A stretch of DNA of 64,000 nt from Nemopilema nomurai (GCA_003864495.1 ML133455.1:1860001-1924000); one strand, 5' to 3'; shown: positions 1 to 12,973, counted from the stretch's first letter. Notes: generated by a model not told the origin, from the letters alone. Numbers and translations are program-made.

Positions 1-1842
1 ATTGAAGCTTTTCAGATATTTCAGAAAAGTGAAATAGCACAGGAACAAATTTATTGACTAGAAAAACTTAATTCTGCTGGCCGTAATATTTCGTAGACCA
101 ACATAATGCAATCCGGAAAAAAATTCTGTTCGCTTTAGGTATTCTCATACAGGTGTAATTGTTTGGAAAGACTATTATTTCATTTGATTCTCGGGCTACC
201 ATACAACAATCATAATTTTTCCTTCAGAAGAAAAGTAAATCGCGGGTAAGAGTAAATAATAGAGGGTGAGTTATTTTTGTATTCAACGAGTATTTCGTTT
301 TACTGGAGATGTCACCGAGAACCTTGATAGTCAGATAAAATCAGTCCTGATAGATTCAATCGACATGACTAAAGAGAGTAGGAAGGACGCCCTGCCCACT
401 TCCAACTACTACTTCCTAGTTTGTCCTTCTTTATCTTTTAAGCTGTTAAGGTGCAGAGAGGGATCTTTGGCTTTTACAGAAGTATGCAGTGAGCCTGAAA
501 AGACCTAACTTCTGTGAACAGTTATCAACTACAATATTCGTCCAACCCATCTAGCAATGCCTTACTGCCATGGAAAATGTTGTTTTGAATGTGTTTATCT
601 TCTGTTTAGACTCACTTAAAACTTTTTAGCAAAATACAGCTGTATTTGTTGGCAGCGGGATGGCATTTTGAAAAAAAGAGGATCTATAGAATTCAATTAA
701 ATGAGATTATAAAAAGAACAAACATACAATAACATGATAATCAAGCGTCGGGGCGATTCAAAATAAATCATCAAACAAAGTCAAAACACGCCTTATTAAA
801 AGATCTAGAAGTTAAATTATTTATATGAACAATGGCATATATCGCTGAAGAGGGATAAGATGGTCAGACAACAAGCTTAAAAGTGCCAGAATAGACTATC
901 AATGTAAGACTACTTTTTTAAAGGTGAGGAAAGGGCTAGACTTAATTCACTATTACCAGGAGCATTTTTTGTATGAAGATGCAATATATCTATATAATCA
1001 GTTATTGTTTTCCGTTGGAGTCTGGTATTTTCACCCAACGGAGAAACTATGTGCTATCACATTTGTATTGAGTCACGAGTGCCTCGCAATCACTCTACTT
1101 AGCAATAAGTTTTCAAACAACACTTCTATCAGCAAATGCACTTTGGGGAGCTATTCTTAACTTAATCGTACTTTCAAACACTGGCTTGCAATTCATTTTA
1201 ATTGGACTGAGAAGCAAAGAAAGCAGATAAAGCATAGGGGCTAAGATAAGGGGGATGGATAGGGTAAATGGGAAATATGTTTGTAAAGTATAGACTCCAT
1301 TGAAAAATAATTCCAGTAGTTATAGGAGCACATGAAACAACACAAAAGAAACCAAAGAAGAGATTGGAGAACATTGGGATAGAAACGATGGTTACTGAGT
1401 TACTGAGAAAACATTCTGCCAGGATTTTGAGAGAGGTTCTCGAGATTTAAGAACACATTACACTGACATTTAGTAAGCGACAAATGTACACATTAATATT
1501 TAGAAAAATGTAAATTATGGTTAAAATAGTTAGGAAAACTTTTTCAATGTTTGATGGACTAAATCGCTGGTGGTGAAAATAGCTGTTGTTAGCCAAAGAT
1601 TTTTCGTAACCAATGATAGTAGGTAATTGATAATAGTAGTAATCAATGATAATAAAGAAAAAAGGGACATTACAAAGCTTTTGAATATTATACATATTTT
1701 GGGTATTGTAAGCAAGGATGCATGCGATGGTCGAAATGCGATTGTTAATGCTTGTGACGTATATTGTAGATGTAATAAACAGTAGATTCCCTCAGAACAG
1801 TTACATAGATTTAACGTAGCAATAAAAGAAACTTTAACAAAC
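1..1842. other. AT-rich stretch, no supported gene
   Basis: I find no convincing coding exon on either strand. The short open frames here have no recognisable domain. The stretch lies downstream of the minus-strand Ig-domain exon ending at 1843, so later exons of that gene could be here or beyond the window edge. I could not identify a phase-1 acceptor followed by a credible Ig, transmembrane or cytoplasmic exon. Confidence 0.5.
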
Positions 1843-3561
1843 CTGCCACCCTCACTGTTATTACTTTCTCTAGCTCCGACGGCCATTGATCGTTGCTTGT
1901 CTTGAGACGGCAATAGAATTCAAACTTCGAAAGGTTTCTTGGAACCGCCTTTATATTCAAGGAAATGATTGGGCCACGCCCCACGTCTAGTTCGGTCAAA
2001 TTATTAAAAGTTGAATTCACGATCGTCAATTTGGTCTTGGCGATTGAATTTTTGCTGGGTATATACTCGATATGCCACAGTTTTTTGTACGATATGGATC
2101 CGGGCAACTTTAAAACGGAATTGTCGGGGATGTAAATCGAAGCAGAGGCGTACATTTTACTTCCGGTATATGTCCAGATTATCGTCAAGTTTCTCCCCGG
2201 CACGCCAATGTACATGTCTTTGGCCTCGAGAGTATTCGTTGTTGCCTCGTTCCCTCTTGATAACAATACCAGAGCGAACAAACCTGTGGAAACCAATTCA
2301 GATCATTATTGTTTATATACGTTTGACTTTCAAATAACAAGGGGTCAGGCTGTGCGTTCTGTTTTACGTTGTTTAGAACAGGAAGTATAGACTTGGGAGT
2401 ATCATGGCTTGAGTTTAAATCCCATCGAAGGATGATTGGATACTCTGTACTCAATTGTACATGTTCCTTTACTACAACGATAAGATGTTGCTAACATGCT
2501 ACTTGAAACTGAAGCAAACACTCATCTTGGATAAAAGAGTTGCGACTTCAGCTCTTAATTTGCAACTGGCTTATCTCCAATATAGCACTTTCTTGCCATC
2601 ACAAGCATTAGTTTTTCCTTCTACGGAATACCTTGCGGGAACTGAAATAAACCTTTAAGCCCGAATCTTGACATTTACATTGCGAATACATAACAGGATT
2701 AGCACGAAGAGTGAGTCTCAAAGCTGTGAGAGATAAGCAGAGCATTGGCAAATGCCTATCTTTAATGACTGGTGGACTAAACTGCCTTTTCTCTTGCCGA
2801 CCTTCTGGTCTAGTTTGAATAGACTTAAATCAGTAGGCTTCAAACTAAACGGCTTACACTTGAAATGTTTTCGCATTTCTTTCATACGGGCACCTTTCTA
2901 GTTTTAGGTAGCACCTCCTGTGTCATTCTAGCAACGTTCAATATTCTTTGCACCTCCGTTCTATCGTCCTGTGTCATTCTATCAATTTCATAATCAAGCA
3001 GATCCTATTTCTGCTGCCTTTCAGGCTGACCTTGAAATCCTTGTATCATTGTATCCTTGTACCCTTGCATCCTGGCCTCATTATTTTTTAATTTTAATTT
3101 TTGCGGCTCTGGTACCCAGGGTACCTGGCCTCGTATGCAATACCTTGCAGCTTGCAGCGTGTTTCCGTCCAAAATCATTCTATTCCAGACAACAAAAAAT
3201 GCTTTAAATAATGTTGTATTCCATAAACAATATTTGAAGTCGTTTTTCTTTCTTTGAAATCGCTCTTATCTCGAATACCCTGGTATACTCCTGTCGAGCA
3301 TTACTTTTAATGGACATTGGAGAGAATGGCCTTTGCGTTCTACATCAAGTTTTACAGGAAAGTCCTAGTTACTGCCTGAGAAATCTGGGAAATAGCGCGA
3401 GAGTAGAAGAGACCTGTCTTCTGTAGCCCCTAAGATGAGACTTAAAGTAACGTCAGATTCCGGTGCCGAAGGTAATTACTGTTTCTTTGTAAATGGAAGC
3501 AATCTTGCCCTCGGTTTAGTGAATAGCGTTTGTCAGGCAGCATAAGAAAGGACACAGGCAC

Positions 3562-3597
<36 letters not shown>

Positions 3598-5113
3598 TGT
3601 CTAGTAATATCCAACGCAGCAAATCAAAGAACATCGAGAATATGTGCTTCTCACAAGCGAAGTATAATTTTATCAACATCTCTTCACAACAGCACCATTA
3701 TCACACTGTTCCTCGGTACTTAGAAACGGAAATACCGGCAAGCAGATTCCTATAAATATTTGAAAAGGTGCGATTTAAATTCGGCTAGAAACGCTAATCC
3801 GAATGGTTTCTCTCGAACTCGTTCCCACATTGCGGCTTCAAATCACTAAGCAGGGTTTTAAAAGGGAGATTTTCCATAGTTTTGAATCGATTTTACCTAA
3901 GACTGGGAAAGAAGCCTATCTACATGCGAACAGAACTTGCAAGTTGGATCAGCCCCACAACAGTCTGAACTTTTGCTCAACATGACCAATATTTGTCTCT
4001 TCGCCTGCGCAGCGACCACAAATTTTCACTGTCAGTAATTCAATCAGCAAACACGAATGTCACTATTATCGGCTGTGGCCTAAAGACTTCTTGTCTGACG
4101 CGATTAAAGTAACATAATTATTTATCGAATTTATTACAACGCACAGCCTGCAAGGGTGAAGCTAAATGCATAATTCATGAATTTTCTTTTTGCATTATGT
4201 CAAGTCATGAGTAAAATGTTTGTAATTTTTTGCCAGTGCAAATCATATACGACCACCCCGGTAACTGTATCTTTTGTATTCTACTTTTACTGCCTGATAG
4301 CACTACATCACTAATATTAATAACGAAATCATATGATAACCTATTATATCTTTTGTCACTGGCAGTATCCATACCATTGGCAAAATGTTTATAAAAGGTT
4401 TCTCGCTCAACTAAATTGCATGTTACAACACAGTATGGCAGAGCAAATTTGATGTGTGCAGACTTTATATGCAAGAGTTATCAGATATGATTAACCGCCC
4501 ATTGCTTCTAAATGATTCAGCTGAACCCAACAGAGAGATGGCTTGCAAGTCGTGAAGAGGGAAACAAGTGCAACAATTATGCACTAACATGGTGTGTTTT
4601 TGTCCAATTACATGGCGTGTTTTTGTCCAATTACATGGCGTGTTTTGTCCAATTACATGGCGTGTTTTGTCCAATTACAAAACAGAAACAGATAATAACC
4701 TGCAAATACTCGCATTGGCTTTATTCTATACAGATGCATTACTTTTAAGTAAGCAGAAAGTCTACATGAAAATCAATTTCTTTGCGTTAATCCAGTTAAA
4801 CCAACATTCCTTTATTAATATTTATATTTGTAATTGGTCCAACCGTGATGATCAATCTTCTCTGATTCTAAACGTAAATTAAAATACATGTTCACATTCT
4901 TGCGCAATCAAATGCCTCAGAAAGAAGGACAAACGGCTTGTTTTCAAATAATGGCAGACCTTGCTAGGATATTTCTTCCGCAACGGTGGTGGTGAAAACG
5001 AAGGCAGATGTGCGACCTCCATTGAAGCGCGTTAAACTTTAAAAGACCGTTAACTTCAATCAAAAGAATTCTATAACTGAATTAAACATACCCAGAACAA
5101 ACTGCGTTGCCAT
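1843..5113 (-). CDS. Secreted or membrane Ig-like domain protein, 5' part
   Basis: Two exons on the minus strand fit a cell-surface Ig-superfamily gene. Exon 1 (5113-5092) starts with ATG and encodes MATQFVL, ending on a phase-1 donor (CTGG|gtatgt). Exon 2 (2283-1843, 441 nt) has acceptor ccacag and donor GCAG|gtttgt and is phase 1 on both sides, typical of Ig-type extracellular domain exons. Splicing gives a clean signal peptide (MATQFVLGLFALVLL...), then about 125 residues with Ig-like spacing: a W in the pattern IIWTY near the expected C strand, TKLTIVNST, and a late FYC. The usual first Cys is not obvious, so the fold may be a divergent V-type. Several N-x-S/T glycosylation sites (NLT, NST, NLT, NLS) fit an extracellular position. 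No stop codon is reached, so the gene continues toward position 1 or beyond. Role unknown; related cnidarian proteins include adhesion and recognition receptors. Confidence 0.6.
3563..3597. repeat. (CAA)n microsatellite
   Basis: About 11.5 uninterrupted CAA units, inside the intron of the Ig-like gene. Confidence 0.95.
4587..4679. repeat. 22-23 bp minisatellite, 4 copies
   Basis: Four tandem copies of a unit containing GTGTTTTGTCCAATTACATG; the first two have one extra T. It lies in the intron of the Ig-like gene. Open frames across it are by-products of the repeat. Confidence 0.9.
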
Positions 5114-6683
5114 TGGCCGGTCAAACTTCAAGTGCTCTGTGCAAACAACCATTGCCTAGTTTATAAGTGATACTTCACATTCGACCTAAGTGTTATTCAG
5201 TGGTGCCTGCAAAATACCAAAACCTCTATTGAAAGCACTGGTAAATCGCAGTTCTGATAGGCCAACAGATAAAACTCCAGTCGATAGAACGACCAACGCG
5301 TAGCGTGCAGTCTCCTCAGCAAGGTTGTTATCAACTTTGTCGCTATCCTCTAGGTTATCGGAGTAAGGCATATGTCTGTGTGTAGGATGCGCGAACTATT
5401 GTTTCCAAACTCTTTTTGTTGTCGAGTTCACCAGATGCTGGAAACAGATGCGTCGCTTGAGAACTGCCTGCATGCTAAAGCAATTATCCTCGTTTGCAGC
5501 ATTGAATTGAGTTAGCAGTGGCTCTCAATACCGCACAACCAGTCTTTCCACTCGGCATTAGGAAACTTGGATTCCTTCACAACGTCCATTGAAACAGCCT
5601 GAAATTTGGACATTGATGAAGAGAGATTCTTGGATTGCCTCTGAAAAAAATAAATAGCGTGGTTGTTGGACATTTGCAGTTCACATAGATGTAAATTTGA
5701 AGGAGGGCATGAAAAATACCAGTTAGAAGGAGGGCGTGGAAAGGGCCCAGTCCCCCAGTCATCGCACAATGCCATGAATCAGGTGGATGCATTGATCAGT
5801 GCAGCCTACAAAAATTAAAAGAACCTTCCCTGCACACACTTTTTCTATAAGAATGCCGAATTTTGTTTGCTTTTCGAAAAAACTCAGATTAGGGAGAAAT
5901 TTTAGTCTTGACGAAGGTTGAGGTTGAACCGGGCATTATTCTTAAATTGTTCTTAAATTTTAGCAATTTTGAGTCTAAATATTCTATATGAATATAGACT
6001 TAATTTTTATGAAAAGTGTGTGCCGATGCTCATCGGACTACCTAATTTCTACCCTACAACCCTATCAATCAAAATGTGTCTCACTGCTATGAACATTAGA
6101 TTTCTTTCGATTCCCTTGATGGAGAGTTATCTTCATTACCTGGGGCATACGAATACATATATTTTAGGGGCTACTTTTCCCTAGAGCACTACCTGACACT
6201 TGCGCGGGCACACAGGGCAAAGTTTCTTGACGATCACATCAAAAGATTCTGTTGTTTAATGATATATTCTTTTTGCTGCGATATAGTGTGGGCTCAGACG
6301 AGAGGCACGAACATATCTCTTACTTATTACCGATTTTATTCCCATTCATAACACCTGTATGAATTACCTCGGCCTCACAGAAACGTACATAGATTGTTGT
6401 CAATCATACCAAGTTTTGATAATCATAGGCATAATCGCTACACTCTCTTATTTAAAAAGTAGCCTTGATCATTAAGTACACAGCACCTTCTGCAGACGTG
6501 AGATTTCTTGGCAAAAGGATTTCTTGAAATAATTTATTAAAGCACGGAATGAAAAAGAAGTGAGTTCATGGTCGCTATAAATCAACATAAGGTCGAGCAA
6601 TAAAATGTAAGCAATTTTGGCCTGTATGACTCATCCAATATTTGTCATGGATAACCGAAGTAAGCTAGAATTCAAATTGCAAA
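5114..6683. other. Intergenic, no supported gene
   Basis: Upstream of the Ig-like gene start. The minus-strand open frames at 5186-5371 and 5512-5792 have no recognisable domain. Around 5960-6040 is a diverged copy of a sequence also seen near 63490-63560 (both contain AGCAATTTTGAG and AAAGTGTGTG), suggesting an old dispersed repeat. Confidence 0.5.
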
Positions 6684-7020
6684 GTTAATGTTTCCCATGA
6701 GTACGTAAGCGCCAATTGATTCATGGAATATCGGTCATAAAGCTAGCAGTTTGTTCAACTGAGACAATTTCATTTCAAAATGGTGGACTATTCTGAGTCC
6801 TTGTTTATCTTGTCGCAGAAGTTTTAAGTAATAAATTAAATCGGCAGTAGTCAGTTTGACACAACTGCAGTTCTAGGCTCAATTTCAATCCACAACTAAA
6901 TTCATTTGTTTAGTTAATTCAAATAAGCCTAAGCATTTTTCTGTATCATAAAATAAAGAGACAATGCACTGCAAAGAGAAACAGCATCAGCATGGCTATT
7001 GTTCAAGCCAACCGTGTTTC
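6684..7020. repeat. Start of P450 duplication block 1
   Basis: Closely resembles 18352-18650, sharing stretches such as CTTGTTTATCTTGTCGCAGA and TTTGTTTAGTTAATTCAAAT. The homology resumes after the TTAA-flanked insertion (9675 onward matching 20360 onward), so it marks the left part of a tandem block that carries a P450 gene. Confidence 0.75.
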
Positions 7021-7024
7021 TTAA

Positions 7025-9670
7025 AGGTCCACCCCAGCCCAAAAAAGTTTTTGAGATTTTTGCTTAAATTGATAGCTAGTCGAGAGTTAGAAGCCATCGT
7101 GAAATTTTTTTTCGAAAATCTTTACTCGTTTTCGAGATATAGACGCTCAAAGTTGAGAATCACCGTAAAAGTACGACCATATTTTTTTTGGAAAAGTACC
7201 TTGTGACGTATGAAGGGACGATTGTTTCAACATTTGGCACTATTGTTATACATTCGCAATGAAATTCGCACGGCTCGTTGGGGGCTCGGTAATGGCGATT
7301 TCGCATCGGTGTTTCGAAGGTCGATCGAAAGTGCACATGCTTCGTAACTACTGTCGTTTGAGAGCTTAAAGACATTAGTCGACAGGCGCATTAGCCCTAC
7401 TGTCAAATTTATAAGGGCTGATTTTATTAGGGAGCAGATGTGGCCAAGTTTCTATGCCACGGGAAGTATCGTTGTTTGAAATTCGAACTGAAGAACAACT
7501 CATGCAGCTTGGCCTGACTTTGCCAGAGTTGACTGCCTCGGCTCCTTGAATGGAAACTCTTCCCGTCTGCAGCAAACATTGCAAGAAAGACTTTTCGAAT
7601 AACACCGTGTGGACAAATGGTTTATAATCCAGATTCATAGTGGGAGCAGTGGCGGACTGGCCCACCGGCCCATCGGGCCATCGCCGGTGGGCCCCCTATA
7701 AAATCTGGCGAAAAGGGCCCCATATTTGCAGAAAAAGGGCCCCATTTTAGGAATACGAGGCCTTACAGTATCCCATAACGAATGATAAAGTCATGGATGA
7801 CATCAAAACTGAGGTTGAATATATTGTCATGGCATGTGGTTATGGAAAGGATTGGGTTAAAATTAAATTGTGATATTTTTAACTTGAGTATGACTTGTGT
7901 AGATTATGGAAGGGAAATAGGGATTTGGATCTTTTAACATTATGGAATTCTCTGTAATTTCTATTTCTCATAGACCCAGGCGCAATTTATATCCACAGCA
8001 TTAGTTTTAGAGTTCACTTAGATCTATGCCTGTGGCGAGGGTCGAAGCTAGCAACAAAGTAAAGGAGTTGAGATTCAGTAGTTAACTTTATAACAAACTC
8101 CGTTGTTAACTATTTCTTTTACTAATGACCATGGCATTAAGATAACGCAATGAGAAATCTAGTTTTAACACGAACGGGTAAGGTATTGCCTCATGGAATG
8201 TAAAATTGACATAAAAAAGATGTCAAGAAAATGACAAGAATTAGCCAAATTGCACATAATGGATCAATAAACTTTGAGTCGCAAGTGGTTTTCAGAAAAA
8301 AAGTCAAAGTTGTTGCAAAAAGGGGACAGGACTTGTAACTGGTTTCTTGGAATGCAAGGGAAGAAATGCAGCTTCTGGTAACATTTGATTCAAATGGTTT
8401 TCAAAATGATAAACCTATAAGTTTTGTGAAAAATATCGTATGTAAGCATATATTGAGTCTGAAATACAGACAGCAAACTATTTTCAGCGGATATTTACCA
8501 AAAATTCAAGGGAACCTTCTTGTTATGATTTTGCTACGATTTTCTTAGCATGCAGAAATTAAATTTTTGTACAGCTGTATAGAAAATGAATTTTATGAAA
8601 ATATCTGCAAGCTGGCCCCAACTGTTACCATAGAATATCTGATAGTGATAATAAGAAAGCTAAATCTCTATTTCGAAGCAGTTACCCCGCAATTAGGTAT
8701 CAACAAGCCATTATTTTGAGTTCAAGTTTTGTTGGCTTTTCCTGAACTTTGGCTTCATTTTTCGCTATTACAAGCCTTTTCTATTTTGGGTTTTTGATAG
8801 AAATTTGGACAATCCAATAAGCGTTCAATGAATTCAACATGGGAACCACACCTACTGCAAAAAGAATCAGTTACTTCCTTCTGTAGTTTGCTATGAGGTC
8901 TGCAAACTTTAGTTCAAATTTTAGTAGGGATGAGGCTTCCTCGCACCTCAGATATTCTTTTATTTTAAACTTACTATCCTATAAGAATCTGAGATTAGTT
9001 TCTTCTTATTTTATCTTTGTTTTCTACAAGAAGGTATCTTGCGCAAAATTACTAAAATCCAAATCAGGCCGAATTTCATTATTTAATGTTAAATTTCAAT
9101 TATACTCTGCTCCCATTTGTAATCAACAGCTCAACTTTGCTATTCCAGGAACATATGTTATGTTGCTTAGAAATTGACCGATTTTGATAAAGTGTTCACT
9201 TGACCACGCCCCAATTTTCAGACCACACCCACCTGGGCCCCTCTCAGTTCTTCATGGCCGGTTAAAAATTCTGAGCCAATCCGCCACTGAGTGGGAGGCC
9301 ACTGTTTACGGTGTTCATCTCCTCTTCCGTCCTCTACCCGATAGGGAATCAAAATAAAAGTCCGACAATCCTGGATAAACACTCGAACAGAAACATTCCG
9401 TGTCGCTCCAAGTGCTGTCTGACATTTTGAATTTTTTCGTATACAGCCGATGATCCACATCGGGGAATTATCCGAGGCCGAAATTCCGTGTGACGTCAAT
9501 CGGAAGCGCTCCGATAATGGCGTTCAAAAACAATTCAACTCAACGGACAATTTACAAACGCTTTTAACTACAAAACGGTAAAAGATATGAAAAAAATAAT
9601 AGCGGATCCGTGTTCAGGAGACCAGATTTCATCGTAATCAAAAATAAAAAGTTTTGGCTGGAGTGGCCCT
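7025..9670. mobile_element. TTAA-flanked DNA transposon (piggyBac-like), with nested hAT
   Basis: The ends are inverted repeats. The left reads TTAAAGGTCCACCCCAGCC and the reverse complement of the right reads TTAAAGGGCCACTCCAGCC. TTAA lies at 7021-7024 and 9671-9674. The sister block at about 20365 lacks the insert: the flanks ...CGTG(T/A)TTC and TAATGAT(C/T)ATTTGACAAAG are directly joined there, with GTAA at the junction. The element is about 1 kb without the nested hAT. A TTAA target is characteristic of the piggyBac superfamily, but I recognise no transposase, so this is probably a non-autonomous relative. A minus-strand open frame of unknown function crosses the hAT insertion point. Confidence 0.75.
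7647..9289. mobile_element. Non-autonomous hAT-type transposon
   Basis: The element begins CAGTGGCGGACTGGCC and its other end, reverse-complemented, begins CAGTGGCGGATTGGCT. It is flanked by a perfect 8-bp direct repeat AGTGGGAG (7639-7646 and 9290-9297). An 8-bp target duplication and CAG...CTG ends with this GGCGGA motif are characteristic of the hAT superfamily. It is 1643 bp long, and internal open frames are under 100 aa, so no transposase is present. GC-rich inverted stretches (GGCCC runs) lie close to the left end. It is nested in the TTAA-flanked element and therefore younger than it. Confidence 0.85.
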
Positions 9671-9674
9671 TTAA

Positions 9675-10600
9675 TGATCATTTGACAAAGTGGATCAAAT
9701 CCATACAACTGTAACACGCTTACTGTTTCCCATCGCAACGTTTGACTAAATAAAATCAAATTTATGCAAATATGTTCCCTAACCCTATTGGTGGATTAGT
9801 CAATCACGAGTGAGCAAGCGCTAAGACAAAAGGAAATTAAAACCACAGAATAGAACTGTTCTGTGGCACCAACGACTTGTACACATAACGATTTGTGACA
9901 TTTTGTGTTGTTTTAGTTGGTAATGATACAGAAGAGAGCATTTGAAATTAGCGAGAATAAAAACCAAATAAAACAGCTTCAAAGTACTAGGTGCATATTA
10001 GGAATCTTGCTGTTTTTATAATGGCTGTTACCGGACACTAAAAGATATTGTAAAATGCAAACAGATCATATTGCAGGAGAGGAGAGGGAGTCTGTTGTAA
10101 GACAATACCGTTTGGTACAGCACGCATATCTTGAAGTTTACAGATTAAAGCACAGCAGAGGCAGGGGGTTTCTCATACAGCCAAAGCAACCTTTATCTCA
10201 TTGGCTCGTCGGTGGCTCGTTATTTTCAAATCTTTGGCACTTAAAAGACAAGGACTTCCGTGTCTTATTGTCTAAGCCAGACAACGCAAACTTAAACTGC
10301 AGTCGTAACTCAGTTTCATCGTTAGGTAAGTGTTACTTGGAACTACTACTGTACTGACATTTTTATTATTCTTAAATCTTTTTTATAATATATTGTTGGA
10401 AGATGTCTTGTGGGGAAAGAGCTGACCAATAATAGAGTAGTTGTACTGTCTCAAATTGGCCTGAGTAAATTACAAAGTGACACTTGAACCTGAGGAACAA
10501 TTATTTACAGGCCACTGTCACAGTGTTGTTAAGATTAACAACAAGCCAATGAGGTGTGTGGTAACCCTACGATTAGGTCTAATACTGACATAGCCGATTG
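9675..10600 (+). repeat. Duplicated upstream block, copy 1 (mate 20360-21240)
   Basis: Nearly collinear with 20360-21240, including GGCACTTAAAAGACAAGGAC and the donor-like TTAGgtaagtg at 10322-10331. It lies 2.4-3.3 kb ahead of P450 gene 1; the mate lies 0.8-1.7 kb ahead of gene 2. The 100-aa open frame at 10055-10357 is not preserved in the mate because single-base differences shift the frame, so I do not call it coding. Confidence 0.8.
10240..10325 (+). promoter_or_regulatory. Putative noncoding leader exon of P450 gene 1
   Basis: Inference. The core AAGGACTTCCGTGTCTT lies upstream of gene 1 (10250), gene 2 (20927) and, diverged, gene 3 (28135). In blocks 1 and 2 it is followed by a strong donor, TTAG|gtaagtgtt. 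A CCAAT-type ATTGGCTCG (from about 10201) and an AT-rich TTTTTATAATGG (from about 10013) lie upstream. Spliced to an acceptor just before GACACAAAGATG it would supply the 5' UTR. Exon start unknown. Confidence 0.3.
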
Positions 10601-10624
10601 TTGGTTTCAAACTAAAAACAAACT

Positions 10625-12530
10625 GCATTGTAGTCTATCGGTGTCGAAGCCTGCACAGAGGTGATGGACCTGCGTAAGGGAGAAGGAGGGCTGGGGGCGG
10701 AGCTCTTATTAATCTCGGAGAATTGGACAACGCCCATAAAAACGATTGGCAAGAAAATCGAAATCCAAAATTTTTCACAGAATTTTACTGAATATCACAT
10801 AATGAAAAACGAAGGTTGTTTTGCTGGCCATTTACATGACCTCATTTAACGTTATGACCCTTAACATGATTTCATTGAATGCCTTCAAGATACTCTCATT
10901 TGTGAATAAATATTAAGTAATAAAATTTGTCTGAATGCAGCATAGGACTATTGCTTCTTTGACATAACTAAGTATATAAACCTTTTTATCAAATCTGGTT
11001 TTTTTAATAAATAGAAGCAAACAAAACAATCAACAAAAAAGAGGGAAATATAAGAAGTCTCTGGGTCAAAATTTGAAAACTGAAGTACTTTTTACCAATT
11101 TTAAAGAATACATGCAAGATGTTGTCCAGTCAAATTAGTTCCAAATGCAAATGTAAGGCAAGCTCAAGCCCCATGTCAAAAGTTTGCCGGCTGCATTTTA
11201 GTCAGAATGAATCCCACCAACGCTATGGCTACAAAAAGCTAGGGGTAAGCAACTAGACAAGATATTTCTTCAGAATGTCACATAGCTCTCCTTTCATGAC
11301 AACAATGCACCATTACAAAAAGATGATAGAATGGAAGCTTTTGTAGTTTGATGCTCTCATTTAGTACCACTAGAAGTTTTCAAATAATACCTTTTAGTAT
11401 TCCTTTTATCAGCAATAAGTGAAAATCACAAAACATGTAGTTTTAATATAATGTCTCTTGCAATTTCTAATAAGCAACAGTTATAACAAGAAGTTCTCAA
11501 AAAGTGCATCTTGATATTCCTTTTATCATCAACAAGTTAAAATCACTAAACAGGTAGTTCTAATATAGTGCATCGTGGTATTTTCAATCAGCAGTGGCGG
11601 ACACTTCGCGATTTTTTTGGGGATGGGGGTCGAAAATTGTTCGTGACCATGCCATTCAGTTCAGTGAAAAACAGGGCAACACCTGTAGATGAATTGCATT
11701 GTCTTGTAGGTATTGTATTGCATTGTTTTGTTGCGTATTACGATAATAATTGAGCAACAAAATCTGAGAATTGTAAAAACGTTCGTATTCTAGGTGTTGG
11801 TTTATTAATCTGTATGGAAGACATGTCAAACTGACTATTACTCAGAAAATACCGATTTCCTTTGGAAAATCGTACTTTTTTATCAGTGCATTCAAAGGTA
11901 TAGAATATTAGGGGCGAAATATTAGTTTTTTCGAAAAATTACAGTTCACAGAAATCTTGTCTTCTATCATTTGTATTCTCGTCGTTGCAAGTTTTCTCAA
12001 AGGGATCCGATAGTCAGGCTGCTGCAGTGTTTTTTCCTTCATGTATCGGTTAGTCATGAATGCCCTGTTTGACTGAAATCCTCTAACAATAGATCGGTAT
12101 GTCATTTCCAATGCTATAGCAGTTCTAAAAATAGTGTGATTCGAGTATTTTTTGCACTTTGCATTTAAAGCTGACATAAAGGCTGAAATACACTATGCAT
12201 TTAAATGGATTGGATTAAATGAACGGTCCATTTAAACGAAAAAATGTCTCATGGTAATGTCGACGAACAAAGACATTATGAAATATCTAGATTTGGATAA
12301 AGTGTTAGACCAATGGATTAATCAAAAGATAAAGTAGTGCCCTTCAATTAAACTTGAAAATACTCCTGTAAATAGTAAACTTGAAGCTAAATTTGTTGGT
12401 TCTTCGAGAGCGTAGATAATATTACAAAAAGACTTCTGAATATTAGTGGTATTATTGTGTAGTTCTCATAGCACTTCCATTGCGTTATAACCTATACTTA
12501 TACTAGCTCATACTCACTTTTGATAAAATT
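10625..12530. other. Block-1-specific insertion, 1.9 kb
   Basis: The matching part of block 2 (about 21555-21580) joins the two flanks almost directly, so this stretch is an insertion in block 1 or a deletion in block 2. It contains a degenerate two-copy repeat (11372-11455 and 11489-11573, both with TATTCCTTTTATCA) and a hAT-like terminus, CAGTGGCGGACAC, at 11592. No clean target duplication was found and no gene is supported. Confidence 0.45.
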
Positions 12531-12973
12531 TGTGCCAGTGCCGGGCTTAGAGCCAGACGAACTGGTCAAAAATGCTGTCATGAACTTATGAAACTCGAGA
12601 GGACCGCTATACAATGTAAACAATCAAATGAAAAATCTTTGCCCAAAATGTAAACGGTTAGATACCCTTGACCCCTAAAACATCACTTAAACATGCAACA
12701 TGTAACGTATAATCACAATGAAGTAAACGCCAAGTTTCCCAAACTTTGTCAAGCAAGCAACTAAATCAGTATAGAAGATATTTTGCTAAATGAAATGAAG
12801 TCAACATTTACTGACAAATAAATATTGAAATGAAAAATATGCTTATATTATCTCGCTAAATATAATCATATAGATGAAAATTTACAGAGGACATACGAAG
12901 AAAATAAAATTTGCCTTACATTCGATTTAAAATAAAACTCATCAAACATTCGATTTTAGTGCAAGACACAAAG

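Noticed and set aside
10055..10357. 100-aa frame in the upstream block
   Set aside because: The homologous block at 20735-21040 carries indels that break the frame, so the conserved DNA is not conserved as protein.
11592..11640. Third hAT element starting CAGTGGCGGACAC
   Set aside because: Only one terminus is visible. No matching right end or 8-bp duplication of TCAATCAG was found, so it is mentioned only as a terminus-like sequence.
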